A stretch of DNA of 64,000 bases from Prunella strophiata (GCA_036583965.1 JAZBQD010000017.1:29728310-29792309), one strand, 5' to 3'; shown: positions 29,901-44,900, counted from the first letter of the stretch. A program made the numbers and translations. Notes: generated by a model not told the origin, from the letters alone.

Positions 29901-32900
29901 GGAACAACAGTAGCAAAGTCCTTCTCTAAGACTTAGGACCATGCATATTTTAGGCCTTGTAGTTATTTTGCTATAGCTGTACACATTGAAAATAAAAGGC
30001 CATTAGGGGGAATCTTGGTGTAGATGTGGCTACTGCTTTAATCACTTCCTTTGTAATCTAAAAGCCATAAAAAAGCCTTCTTATAAACTGTTTCAGAAGA
30101 AGCTGTAGGTCTTTAGCTGAGTCTTCATTCAGCTTTTGTGTTTGCAGGTCAGTCTTTATTTAGCTTATTTGTTCTCATGCTCTCTGCATTATGAGCTTTA
30201 CTAGTGTTCAGGGAATGAATCTTTACTAGTAAAGGCTGAAAGTTTTGAAAAGGGAAGACTTCACTGGTTTACCTTCTGTTGTGCTCGGCTTTCACATTTC
30301 TGCTCACTTAATTTTAAGAGTTCTTTACTGATCTGTAGTTGAAAGCATACAGGTGGCAGTGTCTCTCACTGAAATAAAGCAAACTGTTTAGAGCCTGTGG
30401 CTAAATCTCTGTGTTAGTGTATTAAAAATTATTAGGACATCCCAGATTAGGGAATGTTACCTAGCTGCATAAACTAGTAGCTGAATTCTGAGTGAGGCTT
30501 ATGAAGTAAAGATAACAAAAGATGTAGATAATTGGCTTTCTTCAGAGTCTTTTCTTTTTACTAGGCTTTTCAGAATGCAGAAAGATTTTTCTGCTGTTCC
30601 TAATCTTTTTGATCCCTAGAACTACATGGGTTTTTTTCTGTAAACCTTGCTTGAGCTTGAATTCTTGTTTTAGATGTAGTGAAAATACTTCATTTTTTTT
30701 TCTATCTTTTGCTTGCACTAAGACCTAATATTTGAATGATTTTTATTTTGCTGAAACACAGAACAACTGATGAAAGAAGTTTTTAGTATGTCCTATAAGT
30801 AACTATTTCACTTGTTTTGCTACATGACTTGTGGTGCATTGTAATTGGCTACTTTGTCTTGTGTATTTTGTTTTAACAGTTGCAGACACATTATTGATTC
30901 TTGTTCTCACAGGCAGTTGAACTACAAAACAGGTTATCTGAAGAATCCAAGAAAGCTGATAAATTAGATTATGAATGCAAACGACTGAAAGAAAAAGTAG
31001 ACAGCCTCCAAAAAGAAAAAGATGTAAGTGCCAAGGTGTTATTTTTTTGTTAGTAACAATAGCAAATTTGTATCCTTTATAACACAGAGGTGTGGTAATT
31101 ATAGTTATCCATCTTTTTAAATTAGGAAGTCTTTTTTCCTCCAAAATTTTCTAATGTTTGTGTACAAGATAGTTTTTAAACCTAAGAATTGTACAGCATG
31201 GAATAAAGTGACTGTACAAAATGCAACCCATTTTTAAGAGGAAAAGCCTTTATATTTGGCATCTGAAGTTGTTTCCTGACCATTTACCATGAGAAAGTTA
31301 ATAAATACCCAGGGTAATTATTATGTATTCTGAAAAGCTATTTACAACAGGGTTTGTGCAGTATCATCCTAGAACTAAATTCCTATTGGCTTTTTTCCCT
31401 AAGTCATTCTTTGAGGTACCAGCAGCATGCTTCTCTTTGTGGCATCATCACTAGTGTAGGAAGAGGCTTAGTAGTTGTGTAGGGAGAAATGTCCTTTGTG
31501 GCAATGTCACCTTTTATGATAGCTCCTTGTTGACCTATCTTGTATTGCCAATGTGGAACACACAGAGTAGATACCAATTCATCCCCTTTGTCTTGTGTCA
31601 TTTGCTGCTGGTGATTCTGTGATTAATTGCTTTGTACTCTCTTGCCGAGACTGATGCTTCAGACTTCTTTTACACACTGTCATTTCTCAACAGTTAATTT
31701 CAGCTTGTTTCTTAGGAATGTATATGCAGGTGGTTCAAACTACCTAAAATCAAGGTCAGCAATTGCAGCTAGCAGTTTCTTAGGCATGTTTTCATTATAA
31801 ATTCATTGATCCAACTCTCAGAAACTCTGTAGGCTTTTTCCTCAACAGTCATATTTCATGCCCAGTTATTTCCAAGATTTCTAAGCCCAGCACTTAAATA
31901 AAATTTGAATTGAAAGTTTTTCAGTTACTTTATGTTCATAGGCCATTGATTTCAATTTTTTATTAAATTTTCAAACTCTGATGGACAGTTGACCTTCACA
32001 TCACTTCCATCTGCCCTTCAAATCAGGCTGGAATGCTCATAATAACTGTGTTGGTATTGTGCTTTGGCTTTTTTTCCTGCTTTTTATTTTAAATTTCTTT
32101 TTTCAATTATTTTATGTTGAACAATGGTAAAGTTGTTTCTGTGGCTTATCCATGGCTCAGTGGACCATTTCATGTTGCACAAAGGATCTGAATTGCAGGC
32201 CATTGTCATATAGTTTTCTGATTTACCCCCTGGCAAATAGCTTTTTTTTTTGAGCTGGATGTTGTTCTTAAGTGTGTTCTTCTGAATGGATATTCTACCT
32301 GTGAGAAGTAAATTACAGCTAGAAGTCCCTCATCACATGATTTTAGTGATTCACTGTATTACCTATTCTTTCTGTTCTCTGTTGACAATATGTTTCAGTA
32401 AAGTAGCCCACCACAGATCACAAACTAGGTAGTGGTATCTTGTCAGCTATATTTTGGAAATAGTTGCTGAAATTGATTATATTATTTTCCTTATGTTCTG
32501 GCAAAGCATGGTAGTGTTTGATATCTTTATCAAAGTAGCTTGGAATTTTACTTCTGTGGTATAAGTACTAAGATAATTATTGAGCTGCTTGTACCAGTGA
32601 AGCCATAGAGCTTTTTCTAGTCATTAAATATTCTAGCATTTGGCAATCAACTGTTAGTAAAATGAAATGCTATCAGCCAACTTAACTCCATACCTATACA
32701 GAGGTATATCTGGTCTATCCTGGTCTATCCTGGACCATTTAGTAATACTGAACTTGTCTGATTTTGGAGCAAACTACAACTTGGATCATTACATAGTAGC
32801 CAATTTCTTTCCTTTTTTTGACTCTTTGCGACCGTCTGGACAAAAACTTGGTGTTATCTGTAGATTCTCACTTTTTCACCAGAAAGGTAGTTGTTCCAAT

Positions 32901-35900
32901 TTGAAAGAGTATTTTGCCCAATGCTACTGAATAGCACATCTGTCTGGATCCCAAGGTGATCCAGTCCTGTTCTTCAGTTCTCTTTGGACTGAGTCTTAAG
33001 CAATGAGTTTTCTTTCATAGCCAAGATGCTGGTGAATGACAAGGACAGCTGACACACAGGAGGAATGTGGTGTGGAAATGTTGCTCACACTTTCAGTGAT
33101 GAAAGACAAACAAAATGAAGTAAAAGCAGTTTGTTATGTTGACTCTCTACTTACCTGCTCGTTATTTCACTCCTGGCTGAATCTTTGATTCATGGTGAGG
33201 GAAAAATCTATGGTCTCTCAACTGTCTTCCATTTCCCTTGGAATTAACCCCAATGAAAGGCAAACAGCTGAGTAGCCCCATGGATACTGTTTACTACCTG
33301 GTACCAGAGCTTTGTGTCACTAATATCTTGATTTTGTAAGCTTATACCCCTGCTATTTTTAGTCCAATAAGATCAACAACCCTTCTCCCAAAAAAACCCC
33401 AAACCACTGTTCCTGTGGAAAATATAATACTTACATTTATTCTGTTATGGAATAGACTGAGATACCTTAATCTGAAAGTAATTTCTAGAGTTACATTAAG
33501 TAATTTTTAAAATTGTGAAGGCTGTTACAGATGGATTTGGACTGCCACGACTGATATTCATTCTCTTTCCAATTATTCAGAGATTAAGAACAGAAAGGGA
33601 TTCTTTGAAAGAAACTATTGAAGAACTTAGATGTGTACAAGCTCAGGAGGGTCAACTCACCACTACAGGTAAAGGACAAATAAGGAGATTAAATGCTTCT
33701 TTTCTAAAGTGTACACAAGTTTTCTGTAGAGTATTGCACGTGCTTTTGTTTAGAACAGAATAAATTCAAGCTCTTCTAAAATCAGCAGTGAAAAACTTCA
33801 AGTATTCATAGCTTCATAAGCAAGCAAAAGCTTTGAATGTTATTTGAGTCAATCAGAAATTTTAGTTTCCTCTCCAGTGGGATATTTTTATAATGTATAT
33901 CTGATTTCTATATAGTTACGTAGTCTTCTTTAGAGACAGATTTTCTCATGATGTTTTCTGTGTTATAGTTCATTTTTATGTGTAATCTTGTGTACCTTTG
34001 TAGTTCATAGATAAGATAATGAGCAGGGAATTAACTGCAACATTATTTCTTCAGAATGGGTGAAATCACATGTAATGGTTCACCAAATGAAATGGTGCTA
34101 TCAGTCTTGCTGTGGCCTGACTTTGTCATTTTACATTGTCTAGTATGAAACTTGTAGAACAATGTCTACTTCTTGTCATCTGATAAAGTCAGTGGTATGC
34201 TTTTCCTTACTCAGGATTGATGCCTCTGGGAAGACAAGAGCCTTCAGACAGTTTAGCAGCAGAAATCATTACTCCTGAAATAAAGTAAGCTAATGCATGC
34301 TTTGTTTTACTAACCCCTGCAATGGCAAGTTGAACATGAGTGAGCAGTGCCCTGGCAGCCAGGAGGGCCAGCTCTGTCCTGGGATGCATCAGGGACAGCA
34401 TCACCAGCTGGGCAAGAGAGGAGATTGTCCTGCTCTGCTCTGCACTGGGGCAGAATCCTGTGTGCAGTTTTGGGTGCCATAATATGAGAAAGGCATAAAG
34501 GTCTTAGCATCCTGAGGAAGGCCACAAGCATGATGAAGGCCCTTAAGGGGAAGCTATATGATGAGTAGCTGAGGTCACTTGATCTGTTCAGCCTGGAGAG
34601 GAGGAGACTGAGCAGAGATCTTACCCTTCCTCATGAGACGAAGAGGAGGGACGAACACTCGTCTCTTCTCTGTTGTGCCTGGTGACAAGGCCCAAGGGAA
34701 TGGTCTGAATTTGTGTCAGGAAAGGTTTAGGTTGGATATTAGAAAAAGGTACTTGTTGCCCTGTTCTTATTGCCTGTAGCTTGGTGATGGTATCAAAAGA
34801 GTATGAGTAAGAATTAAGGGGAAGGCCACAAGGCATATATTCTGGGTTGTGTTATGGACCACTTGTCTAGGATACTATACTATAAGGAGCTGTGAGAGGT
34901 CTTGAGATTGCTGGCCCTTCTTCTTACAGAGGACTTCAACTTATGAGATGGCTGCTGAACATGTAGCACAGCAGAAAGGGATTAGTCTAGAAGGTTCTTC
35001 AACCGTCTGGAAGATAATTTTCTAACACAGCTGCTGAGCAAGCCAGCTAGGGAAGATGTGGACTCACTGTGAACAGGAAAGGACTGGTGGATGATGTGAT
35101 GATCAGAGGCCATCTTTTCAACATAAATGATTCTCTGATTCTATGTAAAAAGACTGAGGGCTGAAATTACTTGCTCAGGTTTATGCAATAGTTCATTGGC
35201 AGCTGAGATTACAGTCTTTCTTCACACTTGGTATTAAGTTTTGCATTTGTTCTTCCTATATATTTGTTGAGCTGTACTCTGGGATCTGATGGGGACATTG
35301 AGGTAATTTCTTCATGCTCTGCATTCTACAATTACAACTTAAATTGGGTTTTTATTTGAAGGTTTGAAGACATGATTGTTGTTGCAGCATCTGCCTTAAA
35401 AAGATGATATTTATGTTGTTTTACTTCCTGTGATAAACTGTTTTCTTTGTTATAGATATTGGTATTCTTTTTTTACAAAATTGTGTTGTATGTGTTTAGG
35501 GAGAAACTCATCCGCCTTCAGCATGAGAACAAGATGTTAAAGTTGAACCAAGAAGGTTCTGACAATGAGAAGATTGCCTTGTTGCAGAGCCTTCTTGATG
35601 ATGCAAACTTACGGAAGAATGAACTGGAGACAGAAAACAGGTAAGAAGTTTTGTCCTCTGCTTCAGTTGGCCTTCCTACAGGAGAAGAAAGACATGGATT
35701 TAATTGAATCAGTCCTGTGAAAGGCCACAAGGATATGATTATAGGACTGCAGAGTCTTTTGTATGAGTAAAGTCTGAGGGATAGAAACTATGTAGCCTGG
35801 AAAAGAGAAGGCTTAGGTTAGATCTTATCAATGTATCTTATCGAAGTGTATGATGGGAGGGTCTAAAGAAGGTGGAAATAGAATCTTGTCAGGAATACTC

Positions 35901-38900
35901 AGTAACATGGCAAGAATGTGTGGGCAGAGCTTAAAACACATTAACTTTCATCTGAATATGAGAATATACATTTTTTTTCACTGTGAGGGTTGCTGAACAC
36001 TGGAGTATGTTGCCTGGAGAGGTTGTCTCCATCCTTGTAGATATTTAAAACTCAACAGGACATGTTCCTTGTCAGCCTTCTCTAGCTGACCCTGCTGGGT
36101 TGAACCAACGAGCATGCAGACATCTGTGGGACCAGACAGAGTGCATCAGAGCATGCCACAGTATTTGGCTCGTAGTGATGTGAGGCTGCTTTGTATCTAA
36201 GCTTCGAATCTGTTCTTTATCTGATCTTTCTCTATCTTCCCCTTCAACTGGGGAAGGTGCCTGAAGCCTGAGAAGAGGTAAATACTCTGAGAAGAGGTAA
36301 TACACTCAGCCTTCAAGAAGGGCAAGAAAAAGAGCATGAGGAACTATTGACATTGGCCAGCCACAGCTCGCTTTCTGGAAATTTCATAAAGCAAGTCCAT
36401 CTGGAATCTCTTTCCAGCTACATGAAGGACAGGAAAGTAATTGGCAAAAGTCAACATGAATTTATTCAGAGCAAATCATGCCTAACTAATCCAGTTGTCT
36501 TGACAATGAGATGACTGCAGAAGAAGGGTGAGAGGACGATACTTAGCTTTAGCAATGCCTTTAATAAAGTGTCCCATGGTATCCTCATGTTCAGAATGCC
36601 TGGATATAAACTAAATAAGTGGACAGTTAAGTGAGCAAAAATAAAATTGATTGGACAGTGATCAGACAGCTGAGCCTAAAGTAGTATTGTCAGTGAAATG
36701 AAACCCAGCTGGCAACCAGTTCCTCAGTCATCAGTACCAGTACTGGCACTGTTCATCACTTTTATTAACAACTTCACTGATGAAAGGGGCTACACTCTTA
36801 GCAAGTTTGAAAATTATACCACTTTGGGATGTCCTGAAAAGGAAAACTGTTATTCAGAAGAGCTGAACAGTCCAGAGAAATGAACTGATGAGACTCGGGT
36901 CCCTGGCTGTGGAGCATTTTTTTTGTGTAGATGATCTGAAAACACTGGACACTAAAAATCTGAGACTTCCTCGTGCAGTTTGTTTTTTTTTTTCTGAAAA
37001 ACAAATAATGTCTCTTTCCTAGATTGGTAAATCAGAGGCTTCTGGAAGTACAGTCCCAGGTTGAAGAACTACAAAAATCTTTGCAGGATCAAGGTTCAAA
37101 AGCTGAAGATGTAAGTAGAAATGTACATCAGACTTACATTCAATTAGTTACCATTTTTGAAACTTTCACCTTTTTGTAAAAAAAAAAAAAAATGCAAAAC
37201 AATTATACAAACTAAGATTTCTAATAGTTTTGTGTATTTACTTGAATGGTCTTACCAATAAATTGTGCTTCTCTAACTAGGATGTAAGACAACTGTCTAG
37301 GATAGAAAACCATCCTATGTAGAGAAGGTGTCATACATGTTTAATTTGAATAATTGTGTCTGCTGCAATAGAAAACTCATCATTTCAATTATTTAATTAG
37401 AATAGAGAGTTTTTGCAGGGAATTGAGGAAATGTTGATTCTCCATTAATAAAACATCTGAAGTTGTTTTGGGTTTAGTTTTCTTAATGAAAGTTAAGGCC
37501 TTTCAGCCACTGAAAGGTCTGTAATTCTTCATGTAAATGTATCTCAGAATGAAAAAAGCCAGGCAGACCAAAACTAAAAAAGAAGTCCAATAATTAAACC
37601 CTCAACACAATGTAGCATTTTCTGTTTCTGTATATAGGGTTAACTTTATTTTAAATGTAAGAATACACATTGTAGCTGAGTTAGTGTGAAAACAAATTTT
37701 AGTCTTCCACACAAAAGTTGTTTGTTATCTCCTGTATTTCAAAAAAGAAGCGCTAGAACTTTCTTGAAAGCAGCGATTTGTTGGACTGTACATGCATAGT
37801 GTATGCTCACAATCTCAGTGTATCATGTTGCTAACAGGCAACAAACTGTAATGTGCTGCTTTCTATTTTTGTGGGTTTGTTTTAACTAATTTATATAAAA
37901 TAGTGAAAGGTTTTTTATTAGATGCTTATGTAAATTTAAATTTAAGAGTGTGTTAAATTTAGTTTACCCTTTAAATTTTCAGAATAAACTATATGAATGT
38001 TAAACACCTAGTTGATTTCCATCAAGATTATTTTCCTGAGTAACTTAGAATGTGTTTCAGAATGCATGCTAAAATAGGTTTATTCTGAGATGTTCTTTGT
38101 TGTCTTCATTATTGGCCAAAATCTTTTCAGGGTGAAAAAGAATATGAAAAAATTATTCTCAGATACTGAGTATTGTAAATGATCTCTGTCAAATTGTATT
38201 CAGCTTTATTTACTGCACTTTTAATTGTGTCCCTTTGAGGCTCTGGTTGGGTCAGTAATTTAGGGTGTGTCTGCACTCCTGGCTTCTGTGTTGGTCTGAC
38301 CATAGCAGTGGTAATTTATAGGCACTGATCCCATGGCCTGTTTTGCTGAGTTCGATCTGTAGGATTTAATTTACTCTTAAGCAAAAGAGTGAGTGTAGAC
38401 TCAGGGAAATGTTGAAGATGCTAGAACCTCTGACATTGTGGCCTCATACAATCTCCCTTGTGAAGCAGAGCAATCCTCAGAAGTTAAACCCAGCAGCTCA
38501 AGTAGGTCAAAATTGGGCTGAGACTACCTGAGCTTTCTGTAGCATAGGCATACAAAAAGAGTGATTCTTCAGAAACATAAGAAAAAGCAATAGGAGAGAC
38601 ACAGCATACAGTTCACTGGTACATAATTTTCAGCTCATTTCCTCTGTTTTTTGCTATTTTTCTGCAAAATTGCACTGAGATTCATATTTTTGTGTATTTA
38701 TATTGTAAATGTGCTCAATCCAGAAAATTCTTCTTAATTCAGTCCTGAAATGTATGGTGAGAGCTCAGGTTTGTTGGGGTTTTTGTTTGCTTGTTTGTTG
38801 GCTTGGTTTGGTTTGATTTGGTTTTTTTTCAGTTTTGTTTTGTTTTAAAGCTAAAGTTATTTTTAGACATGCCCAAAACGGTGTAGAGGTAGAGTCGTAA

Positions 38901-41900
38901 CCCAGGCAAGTGTCCTTGTAGTGTTACGTGCTCTGTGCCAAGGTCCACAAGGGCAAGCAGTTTTGATTTTGTACTGAAGTGCAGTGGAAGGCAGCTGTGT
39001 GCCATTGGGCCTGTAATGGGCACTGGCACATTCTGTTACGATTCATGATGAGTCCATTCTGAGTGTTACCTTGCTAGGCAGGCAAAGGCCTCCTTACCCC
39101 CATCTTTCAGATACAGAATCAACTCAGATGTGTCTGGTGTGCTCAGAATAGGTTTGATTTATTAATGATTTAGTCCTCCAGAATGCAGTAGTCATGTGGG
39201 GCTACTTGACAGTCACCTGAACAGCTTTGACTACATCATTTGCAAGTCTTGCCACTGTCTTTTATCATCCTTGTTCTCCTGTTCTCTGCCCTAATCCCTT
39301 CCTGTATAAGCACCCTGCCTTTAGTTACTCCTGCCCCACTTGTTAAATCCATCTCATGCCTGATGTTTTTATAATGTAACATATGCAGTCTTGGCTTTAC
39401 ATGCTGTTACTGGTAAACACCTCCCTAAAAGGTCCCCAGAATTCCATTACCTCTTCAGTTAGCCATGAAGTGCAGCCACTTTTTCATTTGGTGAGATACT
39501 GGAACAAGTTACCCAGGGAAGTTATGGATGCCCCATCTATGGAATATTCAGGGCGCTGAGCAACTTGAATCTAGTTGCAGGTGTCCCTGCTTGTTGAAGG
39601 GGGTTGGACTATGTGACCTTTAAAAGTCCATTCCAACCCATTCTATCATTACTCTCAGCATTCTTGAAAATCTGACCATCCATCATGGTGCTGTGTTGTG
39701 ACTTTCATCACCTCACAGTGTTATTGATCTCATCCAGCAGTCTTCTGACATGATGACCCATAGTTTCCCACACCCTGCTAAGTTAGCTTAACCTCAGGTC
39801 AGAACCTAACCATCTGCCCCTAACATTAACATCTAAAACAAAACCAAATTTTGCCCTGAAAAATGGGACAAACTTGTTCCTTTGGTTTGTTTAAGAGTGA
39901 AAGGAACATCAAGCAAAAAGACTTTTACTTCTGTAGTGTTTAGGAGACTCATCTTCCTATGAGAGAACAACAATTATAGTAATTGCATTTTAGATTTGTA
40001 TGAGTCTTTAAAGCTTACTGATACTGCAAAAATCCCAGAAGTAATGTTTGCCCATTTTTAGAATGATCTGTCTGACTTCATCTGCCAAGTATATACAGGA
40101 TCTTTGGGTACCTAAAATGGCACATTGAGTGTTCTAGTCTCTTTCTTAATTACGTATCTTGGGTCAGTTAATGTGGGTAAACTCATTTCCGCTTCTTTTA
40201 ATTGTTTGGGCTGTTTATGACAGTTAGTTTCTTGTGTGTGAAAACATGATCTGTCCAGCTGGGAGAGAGGTTACTCCCTCAACAGTGCAGATACTAGGTA
40301 AATAATACACCAGAGGAATCAGTGTTGACTAGCAGTTGTGTCTGTTTCAAGATAAACCCAATTACAATAAAAGGATGCAAAAAAAAAAAAAAAACAAAAA
40401 ACGCTGAGTTCAATTTTGATTTTGTTACCTTAGTGAAATGAGCACTGCTTCCAGGTTTTTCCCTTTCTTGTCCCAGTCAGCCAGTTCCCTAGATGATCAG
40501 ATACAAGTGATGGGGACAGTTCAAAGGATTTGTGACTGATAAAGATGCATACAAATATTTTTTTGTTACATAAAGGGTAGTGTTGCTGCAGCTGTTCAGA
40601 GGACTGCAAAAAAGAAAAAAGCCAGTGGTCAAAACCTGCAGATCTTCTGCTGCAAATTTCTGACTGTGAAATCAGTAGAGCCATGTTGACTTGTTTTTAT
40701 GGCTCCCCACATTTCTTGTCATTCAATAAGAAAATCCCATTTGTAATAATGTAAAAACATGACCCAGGAATGTGATCAAAGACAATATTTTGAAGTACAA
40801 CCAAACAAAAAAGCTTTTTGAGTGCACACAGTAACTTCTTCTGTTAGCAAGGTGACTAAATCTTTGTAGAAAAAACATTGGAGCAAAAACAATGAAGTAA
40901 TTTTGTTGATTATTTTATCTTGTATTTTGATGGTGTTGTGGACCATCAGTCACATGCTAACCCTCCCATGTGATTAATACTGTATAAACACAAACTAAAA
41001 AGGCAGTTGCAGATTTAAATATTCTACATTTGCTTTGTATTCAATCAGTGTGGCAATAACACAATTCAGCATCACACCACAAAAACACCTGCATCTCTTA
41101 ATTCTAGTTGTAGCCCAAAAGACTGGCTATTTTCCTTGATTTTGTCAGTTGTATGATTTTTGTTTTAAAATTACTTTCCTAAATAGCAGTTGCTTTCCTT
41201 TGGAATTCTGATTTAAACACAATGATTTGTAAATATGCTTCTTTATTCTTTTTATATTTTTGGGTTTAGTGACATATTTTAGAAAATGTTACAAGATGAA
41301 AATTGCTCATGAGAACAGAGGAAGAAATTGCACATGCGTGAAAAATGCATAGCTTTAACTTTTTCTGTTCATGACTTTCTAAATAGTTTCTTCTGTTGGC
41401 TGCTGTTTTGCTTTATACTAATGTCATCTCTGTTTCTTGGCATGGGCTTCTGCTCAAGGCTATTGTGAGTATGGCTTTCTATTTACTTAACACTACTTTC
41501 AGTTCATAGACATTTATTGAGTTTGTTTTTTTTTTTCATTTGAAAAATACTCACTGTGTATGAAGTGAGTTTAAAATATAAAAATTACTTCAAAGTTTTT
41601 ATTCAAAGAGCTTATCTAAATGTGATTTAACCAGGAAGTGGAACACTGTAAGTTGTACAGTGATTTTTATGTGTCTGTTATCAATTAAGATAAGAAACAC
41701 AAAAAAAAGTTGACATTTTTTGCTACACTGCAGTTAGAAATACTCTACTCCTTCTAGTTTCTGTGGGGATGGGAATTTACTTCAACTAATTTGCTACATG
41801 TCTTCATGCAAGTTGCAATGCAATATTGGTAGGACAGCTCTTCTTGCAAATTTTGCTGCACTTTCCAATACAAAGTACTGAAGAAATTAAAACAACTGCC

Positions 41901-44900
41901 TTAGAATTCTGTCATTTATGGATCTTACTTTTATTGATCTAGTTCCTGGGAAAATATTTGTTAAGTTCTAAAGGGTTCTAATTTTACTAAAGTCACACAG
42001 CTGTGAAGAGAAAGGTACCACAGAGGCTTTACAGTTGTGATCTAAAACTGAAGTAAAAAAGTTGGATTTTGGTTGGAATGTCAAAATTGCATGTTTTGAA
42101 ATAATTTTGAAAATACGTTACAGCTTCACAATACATTAAAACATTTAATTTCTATTTTAGTCAGTTCTTCTGAAAAAGAAACTTGAAGAACATCTGTAAG
42201 TATTTTTGTTTGCCTATTTTGTTTGCAGTTTGAAATTATATGTTTTTCTACATAGTGAGGAAGGCAGACAGTCACTAGTGATGGATCTGGAAAATAAGCA
42301 GCTAAGAGAGATTAGATAACACAGGAATATTTGGGAATCTGCTGTTCAGATTCTATTTTTTTCCCATAGAAAACCATCGTAAAATTAAGAGCGATGAGGG
42401 AACCATCATCTTGTGTTGGGTAGAAAACTTTGCTTAACATTGTGCAAATCTTTGCTTAAGAGAACTAAGTAATTTTTTTCTGAGGGAAGTATGTTAATAT
42501 AAACAAAATTAGTTTGTTTACTCTTTGATATACATTATGGCATAGAAGTAATACTTTAGGAAGTGCTGTCATTTTATTGTGCTATTCTTGCACATCTTTT
42601 ACTTCTCTAAAAGAGTATTTGCTTCTTGACTGTCCTGCAAAAAAGAAGTTTCTGTTGCTTTTCAGTTTAGCCATTCTTTCCTCAGTGTAATATCAATTAT
42701 GAGTATTCATTTTAGGCCCTCATTGTACAATTAACTCTTAAGTTCTAAATTAAGTACAGTTATTGACAAAGAAACTGTTGGCTGTTGCAGTTATCCATAT
42801 AGAACAATGTTTTTCATCTTAACTAACAAGTGTTTCTGCATTGATGTTGTCACTTGTCCTCATGCTTTGTAGAAAAAAAAAATCAATCATGCCCATAGAA
42901 ATAATCTCTCTCTCTGAGGATTTTCTGTTCTGCTTAGTGCTCATTTCAAGCACAGTAATACTGGAGAAACAATATGTGCTTCTGTGGTTTGTAACAGTGA
43001 GAAGCTCCATGAAGCTAACAATGAACTACAGAAGAAACGAGCTATTATTGAAGATTTGGAACCAAGATGCAACAACAGTTGTGAGTTACCTGTGCAGTCC
43101 ATTTCTTTTCTTTGTAAATTATTTCAGGTGCAACATCTTTAATGTTAATACCTAAAGGAGGTGTCAGGTAAGCAAAATGTACGTTTTTAATGGAAGTGAC
43201 ATGTATGTTGATTATTTCTCTGGAAACTAGGGTGACCAGAAAGATGCTTTTAACACTTGAAATGCAAGGGAGTCACATTTTAGAAACACTGTAGTAAGAA
43301 ATCATAGAATGCTAAGAGGTTAGAATGAGCCTTAAAGATCATCTAGTCCCAAACCCCAGTGATAGTGGCCATAGAAATACCAGCTCACTGCCATTGAACC
43401 TCAGCTGTCCAGAATTGTCATGTCTCATAAGACCCTAATTTATAAAGATCCTTGCTGTTGTCACTGACTAATTTTTACTTCCAATGTATATTCCTCCAAT
43501 GTGTTTTCAAAAATGTGTTGTGATTTGGGCAAATTTTCCATTACTGGTCAAAGAGATTGTAAGATATGTATCATATTGCTCAGAAGGTTTGCAGAACCCA
43601 GTATCTAGTTGGTTTTTAGCACATTATTGCTACGTTTTTTCCAGAGCAGTAATGAGAGAGGTAGTTTGGATTTTTCAAAAGACTAGTTATTCTAGAATAA
43701 GGCAAAAGATTGTAACCAATGGCAGCTTTTCTGGTTTGTGGTAAAATTATTTTATTCATAATGAGATGGATCAAAAAATAGAAAAAATATCTTTTTGTTT
43801 TCTGAGATCTGAGAAGCTGTATGGAAGATGTAGAAGTAATAGTGGCTTGACATATTCTTATACCAACACAGGAAGAATCTGTGCAATTAAATTGTCCTAC
43901 TGGTCTCAATTGCTGCTTAAGAAAATGGGAGGGGGAAATTAAATTTAGTATATTCACATTACAGTTTAGTAGATTTAAGCAGGAGTTGTGCCTATTAGGA
44001 ATTATTCTACTTCCATAAAATAACAAAAATCATATTTGCCTGTAATACATGCTAAGATATTATAGTAGCTGTAAGTCATTAGTAAACCCATTTTCTAAAT
44101 GTGTTCAGTGATGTGATTGCTTTATGATTCCATTTCTTTTTATTTGTCAGAATTTTAAAAAGCAAAATTATATCGCAAAAAATCCATTTTATGAGATTTT
44201 ACAGGAGTACATATTTTTAATGTGTTTCTGAGCTATTCAGTAATTAAATCTGAGATACCTGCCACATCAGATTTCTTATGTCAGCTTTTCTTAACTGAAA
44301 TATGTTTTAGCTGTGTCTTAAGTGTCAGTTGTAAAATATAAATATATGCATAATATACTGATGTTATTTTCCAATGTGTGCATCTCCTGACATAAAGCAC
44401 TTAAAATTGAGGAACTGCAAGAAGCTCTACGGAAAAAGGAGGAGGAAATGAAACAAATGGAAGAACGATACAAAAAGTATTTGGAAAAGGCCAAAAGTGT
44501 AAGTAGATGTGTTCCACACCTGTCTCACAGAGACTGTATTACGTGTCCACTGTGTGGGAATAAAAATGAAGGAGGTATCTGTATACACACTAATAAGTTA
44601 AAGAGAAGGAAGCTCCATTGATTATCATCTTATTGTTTCAGTATTTAATATTAATTCTGCAAAAGATTACCCCATTTTTGAGACTCTTTTATTGATGCTT
44701 TTTTGCAGTAAAGTCATCTTTTTGACTGGCTTGTCTTCAGTAGTTGTTAGATTTTTCTGATAATGTTCAGCATTCTCTTTTGCCTTTATTGCTTAATATA
44801 CACTTCTGTCAAGAACATGACTAATATTTAAGTATTGGGGATATGGGTATACTACTAGCTTTGAAATGGCAATATTGTGGTCTTAATCATAGTCCCATTT

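Larger units (their letters stand above)
34285..35499 (+). other. HOOK3: HOOK3 intron 14 (1.2 kb)
   Basis: More than half of this intron is sense CR1 sequence (two fragments listed separately). The remainder is unremarkable. Confidence 0.9.
35641..37022 (+). other. HOOK3: HOOK3 intron 15 (1.4 kb)
   Basis: Largely composed of two sense CR1 fragments (listed separately), with a short direct repeat (tgagaagaggtaa twice) near 36269-36300. Confidence 0.9.
37111..42160 (+). other. HOOK3: HOOK3 intron 16 (5.0 kb)
   Basis: Holds A runs (37178-37192, 40379-40394), a T/G-rich tract near 38770-38850, a sense CR1 3' tail (39472-39655) and the candidate microexon at 41459-41464. Confidence 0.9.

Noticed and set aside
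30913..30916. Alternative acceptor four bases into exon 12
   Set aside because: It would shift the frame; the first AG keeps the conserved reading.
30803..31144. 113-codon minus-strand frame over exon 12
   Set aside because: Antisense shadow of a conserved coding exon plus flanking intron.
32660..32960. Possible antisense CR1 fragment in intron 12
   Set aside because: Only a short stretch near 32845 resembles the element; the flanks do not, so no call was made.
43616..44026. 136-codon minus-strand frame in intron 18
   Set aside because: No family motif, AT-driven composition, no splice or promoter context; likely chance.
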